A DNA stretch of 64,000 nt from Streptomyces violaceusniger Tu 4113 (GTDB taxonomy: Bacteria; Actinomycetota; Actinomycetes; Streptomycetales; Streptomycetaceae): the NCBI RefSeq assembly GCF_000147815.2, contig NC_015957.1, positions 1,922,001 to 1,986,000 on the forward strand, given 5' to 3'. A model generated the notes under the pieces. The model was given only the letters and a program-made list of their open reading frames with translations, was not told the DNA's origin and made no database searches. Within the stretch, counting starts at the first letter, position 1. Every line of letters begins with the position of its first letter. Both the position numbers and the translations under genes were made by a program. This document shows positions 9,054-17,726 of this stretch, piece after piece.

Positions 9054-9232
9054 GCGTCCGCTTCGGTCAGCTCATTTCATTCCGGTCATCCTCCTCCCGA
9101 TGTCCCCCGAGTCGGGCACGCCATAGCGGAGCGCCGACGGCCCCGACTGCTACGCCCCGGACAAACGCCGAGCGGGCCGGGCGCGCCTACGGTGGGAGGA
9201 GAGACACCACTTCAGAAGGGTCGGGATCCGCT

Positions 9233-10693
9233 GTGCCAGACACAAACGAAGCTGTCACCCACGCGTTCTGGCTCGCCGGCCGCAAGGCGACGGGCGAGAG
9301 CACGCTCGAGGTCACCTCGCCCTGGGACGGCCGCCGCGTCGGCGTGGTGAGCGTTCCCACCGATGCGCAGATCGAGGAGGCCGTCGCCGCGGCCGACGCG
9401 GTGCGCGAGGAGTTCGCCGCGACCCCCGCGCATGTCCGGGCCGCCGCGCTGGACCATGTGTCGCGCCGTTTCGCCGAGCGCAGTGAGGAGATCGCCCGGC
9501 TGATCTCGGACGAGAACGGCAAGCCGATCAAGTGGGCGCGCGGCGAGGTGGGCCGCGCCGTGTCCGTCTTCCGGTTCGCGGCCGAGGAGGCCCGCCGGTT
9601 CAACAGCGGGGAGGCCCAGCGGCTGGACACCGACGCCGGTGGCACCGGGCGGCTCGCGCTGACCCGCCGCTTCCCGCGCGGCACCGTGCTCGGCATCGCG
9701 CCGTTCAACTTCCCGCTGAACCTCAGCGCCCACAAGGTCGCCCCGGCGATCGCGGTCGGCACGCCGATCATCCTCAAGCCGGCGCCCGCCACCCCGCTGT
9801 CCGCGCTGATCCTCGGCGAGCTGCTGGCCGAGACCGAGCTCCCGGCGGGCTCCTGGAGCGTCCTTACGGTGCCCAACGACCGGATGCCCGCGCTGGTCCA
9901 GGACGAGCGGCTGCCGGTCATCTCCTTCACCGGTTCGGAGAAGGTCGGCTACGCGATCAAGGAGTCGGTGCCGCTCAAGCACTGCACCCTGGAGCTCGGT
10001 GGCAACGGCGCCGCGGTCGTCCTGTCGGACTACGCCTCCGACGCCGACCTCGACTGGGCGGCCACCCGCATCGGCACCTTCTCCAACTACCAGGGCGGAC
10101 AGTCCTGCATCTCCGTGCAGCGGGTGATCGCGGACGCGTCCGTCTACGAGGAGCTCGTGCCGAAGATCGTCGCGGCCGTCGAGGGGCAGGTCACCGGCGA
10201 CCCGACCGACGACGCCACCGATGTCGGCCCGCTGATCAGCGAGGACGCCGCCAAGCGCGTCGAGTCCTGGGTCGACGAGGCCGTCCGGGCCGGTGCGAAG
10301 CTGCTGACCGGCGGCAAGCGTGAGGGCTCGAACTACGCCCCGACCGTGCTCGCGGACGTCCCCGCGGATGCCACCCTCTCCTGCGAGGAGATCTTCGGAC
10401 CGGTGCTCACCCTGCACAAGGTGACGGACGAGGACGAGGCGTTCGCGGCCGTCAACGACTCCAAGTACGGCCTCCAGGCGGGCGTCTTCACCCGCGAGGT
10501 GCGCACCGCCTTCCGCGCCCACCGCGCGCTGGAGGTCGGCGGCGTGATCATCGGCGATGTGCCCTCGTACCGCGCCGATCAGATGCCGTACGGCGGCGCC
10601 AAGAAGTCCGGCGTCGGCCGCGAGGGCGTGCGGTACGCGATGGAGGACTACACCTACGAGCGGGTCATGGTCCTCACCGGCCTCGACCTCTGA
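9233..10693 (+). CDS. NAD(P)-dependent aldehyde dehydrogenase
   Basis: This 486-residue cytoplasmic enzyme oxidises an aldehyde to the acid. Visible landmarks are the coenzyme-site motif FTGSEKVG, the general-base Glu in LELGGNG (residue 254), the nucleophilic Cys in QGGQSCISV (residue 292), and CEEIFGPVL near the C terminus. Length and Glu-Cys spacing are normal for the superfamily. The GTG at 9233 is chosen because homology begins there; the upstream open frame is non-coding in character. In this context succinate semialdehyde or an aminoaldehyde is the likely substrate, completing the GABA route begun by GabT. Sequence alone does not separate it from GapN-like or lactaldehyde dehydrogenases. 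Confidence 0.9.
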   Translation: MPDTNEAVTHAFWLAGRKATGESTLEVTSPWDGRRVGVVSVPTDAQIEEAVAAADAVREEFAATPAHVRAAALDHVSRRFAERSEEIARLISDENGKPIKWARGEVGRAVSVFRFAAEEARRFNSGEAQRLDTDAGGTGRLALTRRFPRGTVLGIAPFNFPLNLSAHKVAPAIAVGTPIILKPAPATPLSALILGELLAETELPAGSWSVLTVPNDRMPALVQDERLPVISFTGSEKVGYAIKESVPLKHCTLELGGNGAAVVLSDYASDADLDWAATRIGTFSNYQGGQSCISVQRVIADASVYEELVPKIVAAVEGQVTGDPTDDATDVGPLISEDAAKRVESWVDEAVRAGAKLLTGGKREGSNYAPTVLADVPADATLSCEEIFGPVLTLHKVTDEDEAFAAVNDSKYGLQAGVFTREVRTAFRAHRALEVGGVIIGDVPSYRADQMPYGGAKKSGVGREGVRYAMEDYTYERVMVLTGLDL

Positions 10694-10697
10694 TCCA

Positions 10698-10725
10698 CCC
10701 CGCCGGGCCCCGCCCCACGGCGGGG
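10698..10725. terminator. Hairpin between convergent genes
   Basis: CCCCGCCG at 10698-10705 pairs with 10718-10725 around a 12-base GC-rich loop. It starts five bases after the aldehyde dehydrogenase stop and sits before the convergent GH3 gene, so it may stop transcription from one or both sides. Confidence 0.55.
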
Positions 10726-10771
10726 CACGGCGTAGGGGGAAGGCTCGCCCCGGCCGCTCCGGACCCAACCC

Positions 10772-13720
10772 TCAGTCGGAGAAGCCGAGACGGGCCAGTC
10801 TCAGACCGCCGCGCAGCGTGATGTGCAGGTCCTGGACGCCGGTCGGCGGCGTGGGCAGGGCGGCGTGGACCGCGGTGTACGCGTAGCGGCCGCCGGTGGG
10901 CGGGACGGAGACGGTGGCCAAGGTGGTGCCGTCGGCGAGATGCACCTCGACCGTCGCGTCATCCCCCGCCCCGGCCCCGGCCGCATCCCGCGCCGCCTCG
11001 ACGTTCATCGACGTGGCGCCCGCGCCGAAGTCGCAGGCGCGGAAGAGCAGTCGGCCGACCGCGTCATCACGGCAGGCCACCGCGTCCCCGCGGACCTTGG
11101 TGCGGTCCACCAGCACGATCCCGTCCGCCACGTCGTAGTCCGCGGCCTCCAGACCGCGCCGCAGCACCGGGCGCGGCGCGGGCGGCGGCCCCTCGACGGT
11201 GACGGTGGCGGTGGCGCGCAGGTCCGCGCTGGACGCGCCCGCGTGGATCTCGTACGTACCCGGGTCGACGGTCCAGCGGCCGTGCGCCACGTCCCAGAAG
11301 CCCAGCGCGTCCTCGATCGGCACGGTGAAGAACAGCCGCACCCGCTCGCCCCGGCGCAGCCGCACCCGACGGTGGGCGATCAGCCGGCGGTGCGGCAGCG
11401 GGACCCGCGACCCCGGCGCGCTCGCGTAGATCTGCACGACCTCGTCGCCGTCGTACGGACCGGAGTTGGTGACCTCGCACTCCACGGTGAGGCCCGCCTC
11501 CCGCCGCACCGACAGCTCGCCGTAGCTGAAGTCGGTGTACGACAGGCCGTGTCCGAAGGGGAAGAGCGGGGCGCCGTCGAAGTACAGATAGGTGGCGCGC
11601 GAGGCGATGATGTCGTAGTCGAGCAGGTCCGGCAGCTCGTCGTGGGAGGCGTACCAGGTCTGCGGCAGCCGCCCCGCCGGTGAGACGTCCCCGAACAGCA
11701 CCCGGGCCAGCGCCGTGCCCGCCGCCTGGCCGCCGTGTGCCGTCCACAGCAGCGCGGGCAGTGCGTCGGCCGCATCCCCGACGGCGTAGGGGTAGCTGGA
11801 CGTCAGCACCAGCGCGGTCCGCGGATTGGCGGCGTGGGCCGCGCGCCACAGCCGCTCCTGCTGGGCGGGCAGGGCGAGGGTGGTGCGGTCCTCGGTCTCC
11901 CGGCCGCCGATCTGCGGGTCGTTGCCCGCCACGACCACCACGGCGTCCGCCCGCGCGGCGGCGCGGGCCACCGCGTCCTCGCCGCGCTCGACGACCTCCA
12001 GCCGGAAGACGGTCTCCTCCTTACTGCCGTCACGCTCGGCAACCTTCAGCCCGCCCGCGGCGACACAGACGTAGCCGCCCGTCCCCAGGTGCCGGAGGAG
12101 GTGTCCGTCGCGGTGCGCTTCGAGCGTGAACGTCTCCTGGACCACCCAGCCCCCGGGCCGCTCGGCCGCCGCGCGCACGAAGCCGTCGTCGGCCACCGTC
12201 AGATAGCGGCCGGAGGGCGCGCGCAGGGTGAGTACACCGCCGCCCCAGTCGGCCAGGGACAGATCGGTGGGGGTGTCGCCGACGGTCAGCGGGGGCAGAT
12301 CGGTACGGCCCGCCGTCTGGGCAGGGTCGAGCGAGCCTTCGTCTGCCGGGACCTCGTCCGTGGGCCCTTCGTCCGTCGGCCCCTCCTCCGCCGGACCCTC
12401 GCCCTCCGCCGCCGCGTCCGGCACCCGCACCCAACCGGCCGCGGTGCGCAGCCGTACGGTGTCCAGGCCGTCCGCGAATACCACCCGGTCCGCGCCGAGC
12501 CGCTCGGCCAGCGCCTCGCGCGGCGTACTGCGCCGGATCAGGCTGCCGCTGTACCAGTCCAGCTTGCACTCGTCCGCGAGCGGACCGACGACCGCGAGGG
12601 TGCGGACGCCGCTCTCGGAGAGCGGCAGCAGACCGTCGTTGGCAAGCAGGACGACGGCCTGTTCGGCGGCCTCCAGGGCGAGCGCGCGATGAGCGGGTGT
12701 GTCGAAGGCCCCGTCGATTCCGCCCGCCGCTCCCTCGAACTCGTCGAGCTCGTCGAGCTCGCCCAGCGCACACCGCATCGCCAGCAGCCGCCCCACCGCC
12801 GTGTCCACCGTGGACGCGTCGATCAGCCCGCGCTCCAGGGCGCCCCGGACCCGCGCGATCGTCTTCGACGCGTCCTGGTCGTGGTCGGTGAAGCTGTCCA
12901 CCCCCGCCAGCAGAGCGGCGGCGACGGCCTCCTCATGGGTGTCGAAGTAGTGCTCGGAGTCGACCAGATTGGACGGCGCGCCCGCGTCGGAGCAGACCAC
13001 CAATTCCTGGTCGGTCCAGGTGCGCAACTGCTCGCGCAGATACGGGGAGACGTGGTTGGGCCGCCCGTTGACCAGGTTGTACGCGGGCATCACCCCGGCC
13101 ACCGCGCCCGCCCGCACCGCCCCGCGGAAGGCCGCCAGATCGTATTCGTGCAGCACCCGTGGCCGCACCGAGGAGGAGGTGGTGTCCCGGTCGGTCTCGT
13201 TGTTGTGCGCCAGCCAGTGCTTGAGGACGGGCGCGGTGCGCCAGCGTTCCGGGTGGTCGCCGCGCAGCCCGCGGGTGTAGGCCGTGGCCAGGGCCGAGGT
13301 GAGACAGGGATCCTCGGCGTATCCCTCCTCGTTGCGGCCCCAGCGCGGATCGCGCAGCAGATTCACCGTCGGCGACCACACATTGAGGCCCACCCGCGGA
13401 TCGCGTGCGCGCATGGCCCGCGCCTCGCGGCCGACCGCCTCGCCGACGCGCCGTACCAGCTCCGGGTTCCAGGTCGCGCCGAGCCCGACGGCCTGGGGAA
13501 AGACGGTCGCCGGACCCATCCAGGCGACACCGTGCAGCGCCTCCTGCCCGGTCCGGAAGGGCGCGAGGCCGAGCCGCTCCACTCCGGGCGCGAACTGGTG
13601 CAGCATCGCGATCCGCTCATCGAGCGTGAGCCGGGCCAGCAGATCCGCCACGCGCGTACGCACCGGCAGCCGCGTATCGCGAAACGGCGGACGTGTGATC
13701 AGGCCACCGTCATCACTCAT
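10772..13720 (-). CDS. GH3 beta-glycosidase with CBM6-like C terminus
   Basis: The 982-residue enzyme has the GH3 N-terminal barrel (NVWSPTVNLLRDPRWGRNEE, KHWLAHN) with the nucleophile Asp245 in VVCSDAGAP. The GH3 C-terminal domain follows, interrupted at about residues 490-600 by an inserted segment with beta-trefoil-like repeats (LRAPSGRYLTVADDGFV, LGTGGYVCVAAGG). A fibronectin-III-like domain comes next, and the last ~130 residues (from RRGLEAADYDVADG to RLARLGFSD) resemble CBM6. No signal peptide is visible, so it probably acts on imported oligosaccharides. It is divergent from the sugar-uptake operon and shares two LacI-type palindromes with it. Beta-glucosidase or beta-xylosidase activity is likely; sequence does not decide. 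Confidence 0.88.
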   Translation of the reverse strand: MSDDGGLITRPPFRDTRLPVRTRVADLLARLTLDERIAMLHQFAPGVERLGLAPFRTGQEALHGVAWMGPATVFPQAVGLGATWNPELVRRVGEAVGREARAMRARDPRVGLNVWSPTVNLLRDPRWGRNEEGYAEDPCLTSALATAYTRGLRGDHPERWRTAPVLKHWLAHNNETDRDTTSSSVRPRVLHEYDLAAFRGAVRAGAVAGVMPAYNLVNGRPNHVSPYLREQLRTWTDQELVVCSDAGAPSNLVDSEHYFDTHEEAVAAALLAGVDSFTDHDQDASKTIARVRGALERGLIDASTVDTAVGRLLAMRCALGELDELDEFEGAAGGIDGAFDTPAHRALALEAAEQAVVLLANDGLLPLSESGVRTLAVVGPLADECKLDWYSGSLIRRSTPREALAERLGADRVVFADGLDTVRLRTAAGWVRVPDAAAEGEGPAEEGPTDEGPTDEVPADEGSLDPAQTAGRTDLPPLTVGDTPTDLSLADWGGGVLTLRAPSGRYLTVADDGFVRAAAERPGGWVVQETFTLEAHRDGHLLRHLGTGGYVCVAAGGLKVAERDGSKEETVFRLEVVERGEDAVARAAARADAVVVVAGNDPQIGGRETEDRTTLALPAQQERLWRAAHAANPRTALVLTSSYPYAVGDAADALPALLWTAHGGQAAGTALARVLFGDVSPAGRLPQTWYASHDELPDLLDYDIIASRATYLYFDGAPLFPFGHGLSYTDFSYGELSVRREAGLTVECEVTNSGPYDGDEVVQIYASAPGSRVPLPHRRLIAHRRVRLRRGERVRLFFTVPIEDALGFWDVAHGRWTVDPGTYEIHAGASSADLRATATVTVEGPPPAPRPVLRRGLEAADYDVADGIVLVDRTKVRGDAVACRDDAVGRLLFRACDFGAGATSMNVEAARDAAGAGAGDDATVEVHLADGTTLATVSVPPTGGRYAYTAVHAALPTPPTGVQDLHITLRGGLRLARLGFSD

Positions 13721-13785
13721 CACGGATACCGATCCCCTTCCCCAGTTCGTCGGAGACGTGCCGCACAACGTGATGCATCATCAAT

Positions 13786-13799
13786 TCGAAGCGCTTCGA
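13786..13799. promoter_or_regulatory. LacI-family operator upstream of GH3 gene
   Basis: TCGAAGCGCTTCGA is a perfect 14-bp palindrome with the central CG typical of LacI-family sites. It lies 66 bases before the GH3 start codon. The same core occurs three more times in this locus. Confidence 0.8.
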
Positions 13800-13956
13800 T
13801 GCTGGAGGTGCCACACCGGCCCTGTCAAGGCTCAACGGGTCAACGGCCCGCAAGCGCCACCACGGTTGCCCAGATCCTCGATCGCCAGATGCCCAACGGC
13901 TCATTTCGACACCGCTCTTGCGCGACCTCACCCCCCGACTTAACCTCAGCGCAATA

Positions 13957-13970
13957 TCGAAGCGCTTCGA
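13957..13970. promoter_or_regulatory. LacI-family operator upstream of transport operon
   Basis: A second copy of TCGAAGCGCTTCGA lies 43 bases before the solute-binding protein start, where a bound repressor would block the promoter. The 14 bases match the copy at 13786 exactly. Confidence 0.82.
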
Positions 13971-14012
13971 CCATCGGTCGTACGGCGGGCACGCCACGAA
14001 GGGTTGACGCAC

Positions 14013-15695
14013 ATGTCGAACTCCCAGGCTTCGGCCTCCACTTCCGCTCCCAGCCGAAGAACCTTCCTGGCCTCCACGGCGGTTGCCGCGGCGGCCGTAA
14101 CGGGAGGGATACCGCTGCTGTCCGGGTGCTCCACCGAGGAGGGCTCCGGCAAGGGCGGCACCACCTCCGGCAAGGAGCTGAAGAACCTGCTGCCGACCTA
14201 TGTGGCCTCGACGGTGGCGGACCCGGACATCCCCAGCGTCAACGGCTCCAGCCCCGGCTACACCAAGGCCCCGCCCGCCGCCGCTCTGGTCGCCTCCGTG
14301 AAGGGCAAGCCCGGCCACGGCGGCAGCTACACGATGTTCGAACCGCTGTGGGGCACCCCGCCGCCCAAGAACAACGCCTACTACAAGGCGGTCGACGACG
14401 CGCTCGGCGCCAAGATCAGCCTGCAGCCGCAGGACGGCAACACCTATGGCGAGAAGCTCGGCGCCGTCCTCGCCTCCGGCGATATCGCCGATATCGTGAT
14501 GATCCCGCTGTGGGAGATGGGCGGGCGGATCCATGGTGCGGTCAGCGCCAAATTCGCCGATCTGGGCCCGTATCTCTCCGGCGACAAGGCCAAGAAATAT
14601 CCGAACCTCGCCGCCATTCCCACCGCCGCCTGGCAGATGTCCGTCTTCGGCGGCAAGCTCCGCGGGCTGCCGATGCCCTCCCGCCCGCTGGCCGGCGTCA
14701 TTCCGTACTACCGCGAGGACATCTTCGCCAAGGAGGGCTACCAGGTCCCGAAGAGCCCGGCGGAATTCCTCGCTCTGGCCAAGGAGATCACCCGGCCCAA
14801 GAGCAAGGTATGGGCCTGCGACGACATGTGGTGGTCGGCGCAGCGGTTCTTCGGCTGCCCGGGGGAGAAGCCCTACTACTGGGTCGAGAAGGACGGCAAG
14901 CTGGTCCACAAGGTCGAGACGGAGAACTATCTCGAGGCCCTGGAATGGTGCCGCAAGCTCTTCGCCAAGGGCTATGTGCACCCCGACGCGGTCGCGGGCA
15001 AGGGCAATGACGCGCTGACCCGCTTCACCTCCGGCCAGACGCTCCTCTACAACGACGGCGACGCCAAGTGGTACGGCGCCACCTTCGAACAGGCCGGGCC
15101 GAACCCCGAATTCAAGATCCAGGGAATGGACTGGTTCGGCCCCGGCGGCGGCGAACCGGTCATCTATCTCGACCCGCCCGCCCAGATCTGGTCCTTCCTG
15201 AACAAGAACCTCTCCAAGGACGAGATCGAGGAAATCCTCGCCCTCGCGAACTTCATCGCCGCGCCCTTCGGCACCAAGGAACAGCGCCTCATCGACTACG
15301 GCGTCGAAGGCGTGCACCACGATATGAAGAAGGGGGTGCCGGTCAAGAACGCCACGGGCGTCCGGGACGTCCAGGACACCTACCGCTTCATCGCCTCCCC
15401 ACAGGCGAGCGTCGCCTATCCGGACTTTCCGCAGATGGTTGAGGACTACTGCGGCTGGATGCAGCGGATGGGCAAGTTCGCCAGGAAGCCGCTCTTCTAC
15501 GGGATGCAGATCCAGGAGCCCAACCGGTACGCCTCGCTCTACACGCCCTTCGAGGACCTCGCCAAGGACGTCACCCGCGGCCGTAAGTCCATCAAGGACG
15601 CCCAGCAGGCCATCAGCGACTGGCGCGGCGGTGGCGGCGACCGGCTGCGCGACTGGTACGCGAAGCTCCTCGACAAGAACGGCAGCGGCGCCTGA
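14013..15695 (+). CDS. Tat-type lipoprotein sugar-binding protein (ABC transporter)
   Basis: The 560-residue extracellular solute-binding protein has a twin-arginine signal (SRRTFLAST) followed by a lipobox, LLSGC, so it is predicted to be Tat-exported and lipid-anchored outside the membrane. The mature part shows family-1-type features such as KLRGLPMPSRPLAGVIPYYR and is longer than the usual ~430-residue CUT1 protein, resembling the LplA/YtcQ group. The ATG at 14013 was preferred over a TTG three codons earlier because GAAGGG lies upstream at workable spacing. It overlaps the next permease by an ATGA junction. The ligand is probably a beta-linked oligosaccharide given the neighbouring GH3, GH42 and GH12 enzymes. 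Confidence 0.9.
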   Translation: MSNSQASASTSAPSRRTFLASTAVAAAAVTGGIPLLSGCSTEEGSGKGGTTSGKELKNLLPTYVASTVADPDIPSVNGSSPGYTKAPPAAALVASVKGKPGHGGSYTMFEPLWGTPPPKNNAYYKAVDDALGAKISLQPQDGNTYGEKLGAVLASGDIADIVMIPLWEMGGRIHGAVSAKFADLGPYLSGDKAKKYPNLAAIPTAAWQMSVFGGKLRGLPMPSRPLAGVIPYYREDIFAKEGYQVPKSPAEFLALAKEITRPKSKVWACDDMWWSAQRFFGCPGEKPYYWVEKDGKLVHKVETENYLEALEWCRKLFAKGYVHPDAVAGKGNDALTRFTSGQTLLYNDGDAKWYGATFEQAGPNPEFKIQGMDWFGPGGGEPVIYLDPPAQIWSFLNKNLSKDEIEEILALANFIAAPFGTKEQRLIDYGVEGVHHDMKKGVPVKNATGVRDVQDTYRFIASPQASVAYPDFPQMVEDYCGWMQRMGKFARKPLFYGMQIQEPNRYASLYTPFEDLAKDVTRGRKSIKDAQQAISDWRGGGGDRLRDWYAKLLDKNGSGA

Positions 15696-16723
15696 TGACG
15701 CTGGACATCCGCGGCCGGGCCACGAGCCGACAGAGGAGAGGCAGCCCGGCCAAGGGCCCCGGCCGCGCGAAGGCCCGTGGCGCCCCGTCGGGTCGCGGGG
15801 TCCCGACGGGCCGTGGCGGATGGTGGCACCGGCTGCGCCGGGACCGCGCCCTGCTGCTGATGACCGCGCCCGCCGTCGGTCTGCTGCTGCTGTTCACCTA
15901 CGTCCCGCTGATCTGGACCACCGTCGCCTTCAAGGACTACGACCCGTTCACCCAGGGGCTGTGGACCAGCCCCTGGGTGGGCCTCGACAACTTCACCCTC
16001 CTCTTCGAGGACAGCCGCTTCTGGGACGCCTTCGCCAACACCCTCTCCATCACCTTCATCCAACTGGTGCTGTTCTTCCCGGTGCCCATCGCGCTGGCGC
16101 TGCTGCTCAACAGCGTGCTCAGCGACAGAGTCCGCGGCCTGGTGCAGTCGATCCTGTATCTGCCGCACTTCTTCTCCTGGGTGCTGGTCATCACGATCTT
16201 CCAGCAGATGCTCGGCGGCGCCGGGCTGCTCGCCCAGCAGTTGCGCGCCCATGGGCATGAGGGCTTCGACCTGATGACCGACCCGGCGGTGTTCAAGTTC
16301 CTGATCACCGCCCAGTTGGTGTGGAAGGACGCGGGCTGGGGCGTGATCGTCTTCCTGGCCGCCCTCTCCGCCGTCAACCAGGACCTCTACGAGGCCGCGG
16401 CGGTCGACGGCGCGAACCGCCGGCGCCGGATGTGGCACGTCACCCTGCCCGCGCTGCGCCCCGTGGTGGCCCTGCTGCTGGTGCTGCGCGTCGGCGATTC
16501 GCTGACCGTCGGCTTCGAGCAGATCCTGCTCCAGCGCGACGCGGTGGGGCCCGGTGCCTCGGAGGTCTTCGACACCTATGTGTGGTGGGTCGGCATCGCC
16601 AACACCGACTACGGGATCGCCGCCGCCGGCGGGCTGATCAAGGGCGTCTTCAGCCTGGTGCTGGTGCTGATCGCGAACAAAGTCGCCCATATGCTCGGCG
16701 AGCAGGGGGTTTACCGGAAATGA
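15695..16723 (+). CDS. Sugar ABC transporter permease, LplB/MalF type
   Basis: The 342-residue inner-membrane permease carries a basic cytoplasmic N terminus, then six predicted helices. The EAA loop reads YEAAAVDGANRRRRMWHVTLPALRP, quoted here across the conserved EAA---G region near residues 230-255. It overlaps the binding-protein gene by one base and the next permease by four, which indicates translational coupling. No ATPase is coded in the operon; in streptomycetes such transporters commonly use the shared ATPase MsiK, so that is the expected partner. The transporter specificity is inferred from the flanking glycosidases. Confidence 0.9.
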   Translation: MTLDIRGRATSRQRRGSPAKGPGRAKARGAPSGRGVPTGRGGWWHRLRRDRALLLMTAPAVGLLLLFTYVPLIWTTVAFKDYDPFTQGLWTSPWVGLDNFTLLFEDSRFWDAFANTLSITFIQLVLFFPVPIALALLLNSVLSDRVRGLVQSILYLPHFFSWVLVITIFQQMLGGAGLLAQQLRAHGHEGFDLMTDPAVFKFLITAQLVWKDAGWGVIVFLAALSAVNQDLYEAAAVDGANRRRRMWHVTLPALRPVVALLLVLRVGDSLTVGFEQILLQRDAVGPGASEVFDTYVWWVGIANTDYGIAAAGGLIKGVFSLVLVLIANKVAHMLGEQGVYRK

Positions 16724-17682
16724 CCGTGACCGAGCGGACCCCGGCCCCGCACCCCCCGTCCACACCCACCGCCCCGCCCCCGCGGCGCCGCGGCAGCGAG
16801 AAGCGCCCGGTGTGGGAGGAGGAGCCCGGCAAGGTCGGCCAGGGGCTCAAGGGGGTCACCCTGACCGGGGTGTGTCTGGTGATCCTCGGCCCGCTGTGGG
16901 TGGTGATCGTCACCAGCCTCTCCGACCAGCGGACCATCACCGACGCCGGGGGACTGGTGATCGTCCCCAAGACGATCACCTTCCGGGCCTACACCGAGCT
17001 GCTCAGCGGCGGCACGGTCACCCGAGCGACCCTCGTCAGCCTCGCGCTCACCGCCGTGGGCACCGTGATCAGCACCGTGGTCTCGGTCCTGTGCGCCTAC
17101 GGACTGTCCCGCTCGGGGTCCTTCCTGCACCGGCCGATCCTGATGGTGCTGCTCATCACCATGTTCTTCAACGCCGGCCTCATCCCCACCTATCTGCTGG
17201 TCACCGGCGTCGGCCTGGAGGGCAGCTACTGGTCGATGATCCTTCCCGGAGCCGTCTCGGTCTTCAACGTCCTGGTGCTGCGGGCGTTCTTCCAGAACAT
17301 CGCGCCGGAGCTGATCGACAGTGCCCGGATCGACGGCGCGGGGGAGTGGCGGATCCTGCTGCGCATCGTGCTGCCGCTGTCGAAGGCCGTGATCGCGGTG
17401 GTCTCGCTGTTCTACGCGGTGGGCTACTGGAGTCAGTGGTTCAACGCCATGCTCTACCTCAACGACCAGGACAAATGGCCGCTGCAGATGATCCTGCGCC
17501 AGTTGGTGATCAAGCAGCAGGCGCCGCAGGGCATGTCCCAGATGATCTCCACCCAGCAGATCCCCGGCCTGGCCGTGCAGATGGCCGTCATGGTGCTCGC
17601 GCTGATCCCCGTCGCGGTGCTCTACCCCTTCGTCCAGAAGCACTTCACCAAGGGCATGCTCACCGGCGCCGTCAAGGGCTGA
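16720..17682 (+). CDS. Sugar ABC transporter permease, LplC/MalG type
   Basis: This 320-residue permease is the second membrane subunit. It begins with a Pro-rich cytoplasmic extension, then about six helices; the EAA loop is visible at IDSARIDGAGEWRILLRIV and the helix-rich C terminus ends in the short tail FTKGMLTGAVKG, a common ending of LplC-type permeases. The ATG at 16720 overlaps the previous stop in an ATGA junction. A 44-base gap separates it from the GH42 gene, so it is in the same operon. It would pair with the preceding permease and an unlinked ATPase. Confidence 0.9.
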   Translation: MTVTERTPAPHPPSTPTAPPPRRRGSEKRPVWEEEPGKVGQGLKGVTLTGVCLVILGPLWVVIVTSLSDQRTITDAGGLVIVPKTITFRAYTELLSGGTVTRATLVSLALTAVGTVISTVVSVLCAYGLSRSGSFLHRPILMVLLITMFFNAGLIPTYLLVTGVGLEGSYWSMILPGAVSVFNVLVLRAFFQNIAPELIDSARIDGAGEWRILLRIVLPLSKAVIAVVSLFYAVGYWSQWFNAMLYLNDQDKWPLQMILRQLVIKQQAPQGMSQMISTQQIPGLAVQMAVMVLALIPVAVLYPFVQKHFTKGMLTGAVKG

Positions 17683-17726
17683 CGCCGGCTGCCCCCGTTC
17701 CCAGCCGACCCGAGACGGGAGCCGGT

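Larger units (their letters stand above)
13721..14012. promoter_or_regulatory. Divergent promoter region with two operators
   Basis: This 292-base spacer separates the GH3 gene (leftward) from the sugar-transport operon (rightward). It carries two 14-bp palindromes, one near each gene, so both transcription units should be controlled together. No open frame here looks coding. Confidence 0.75.
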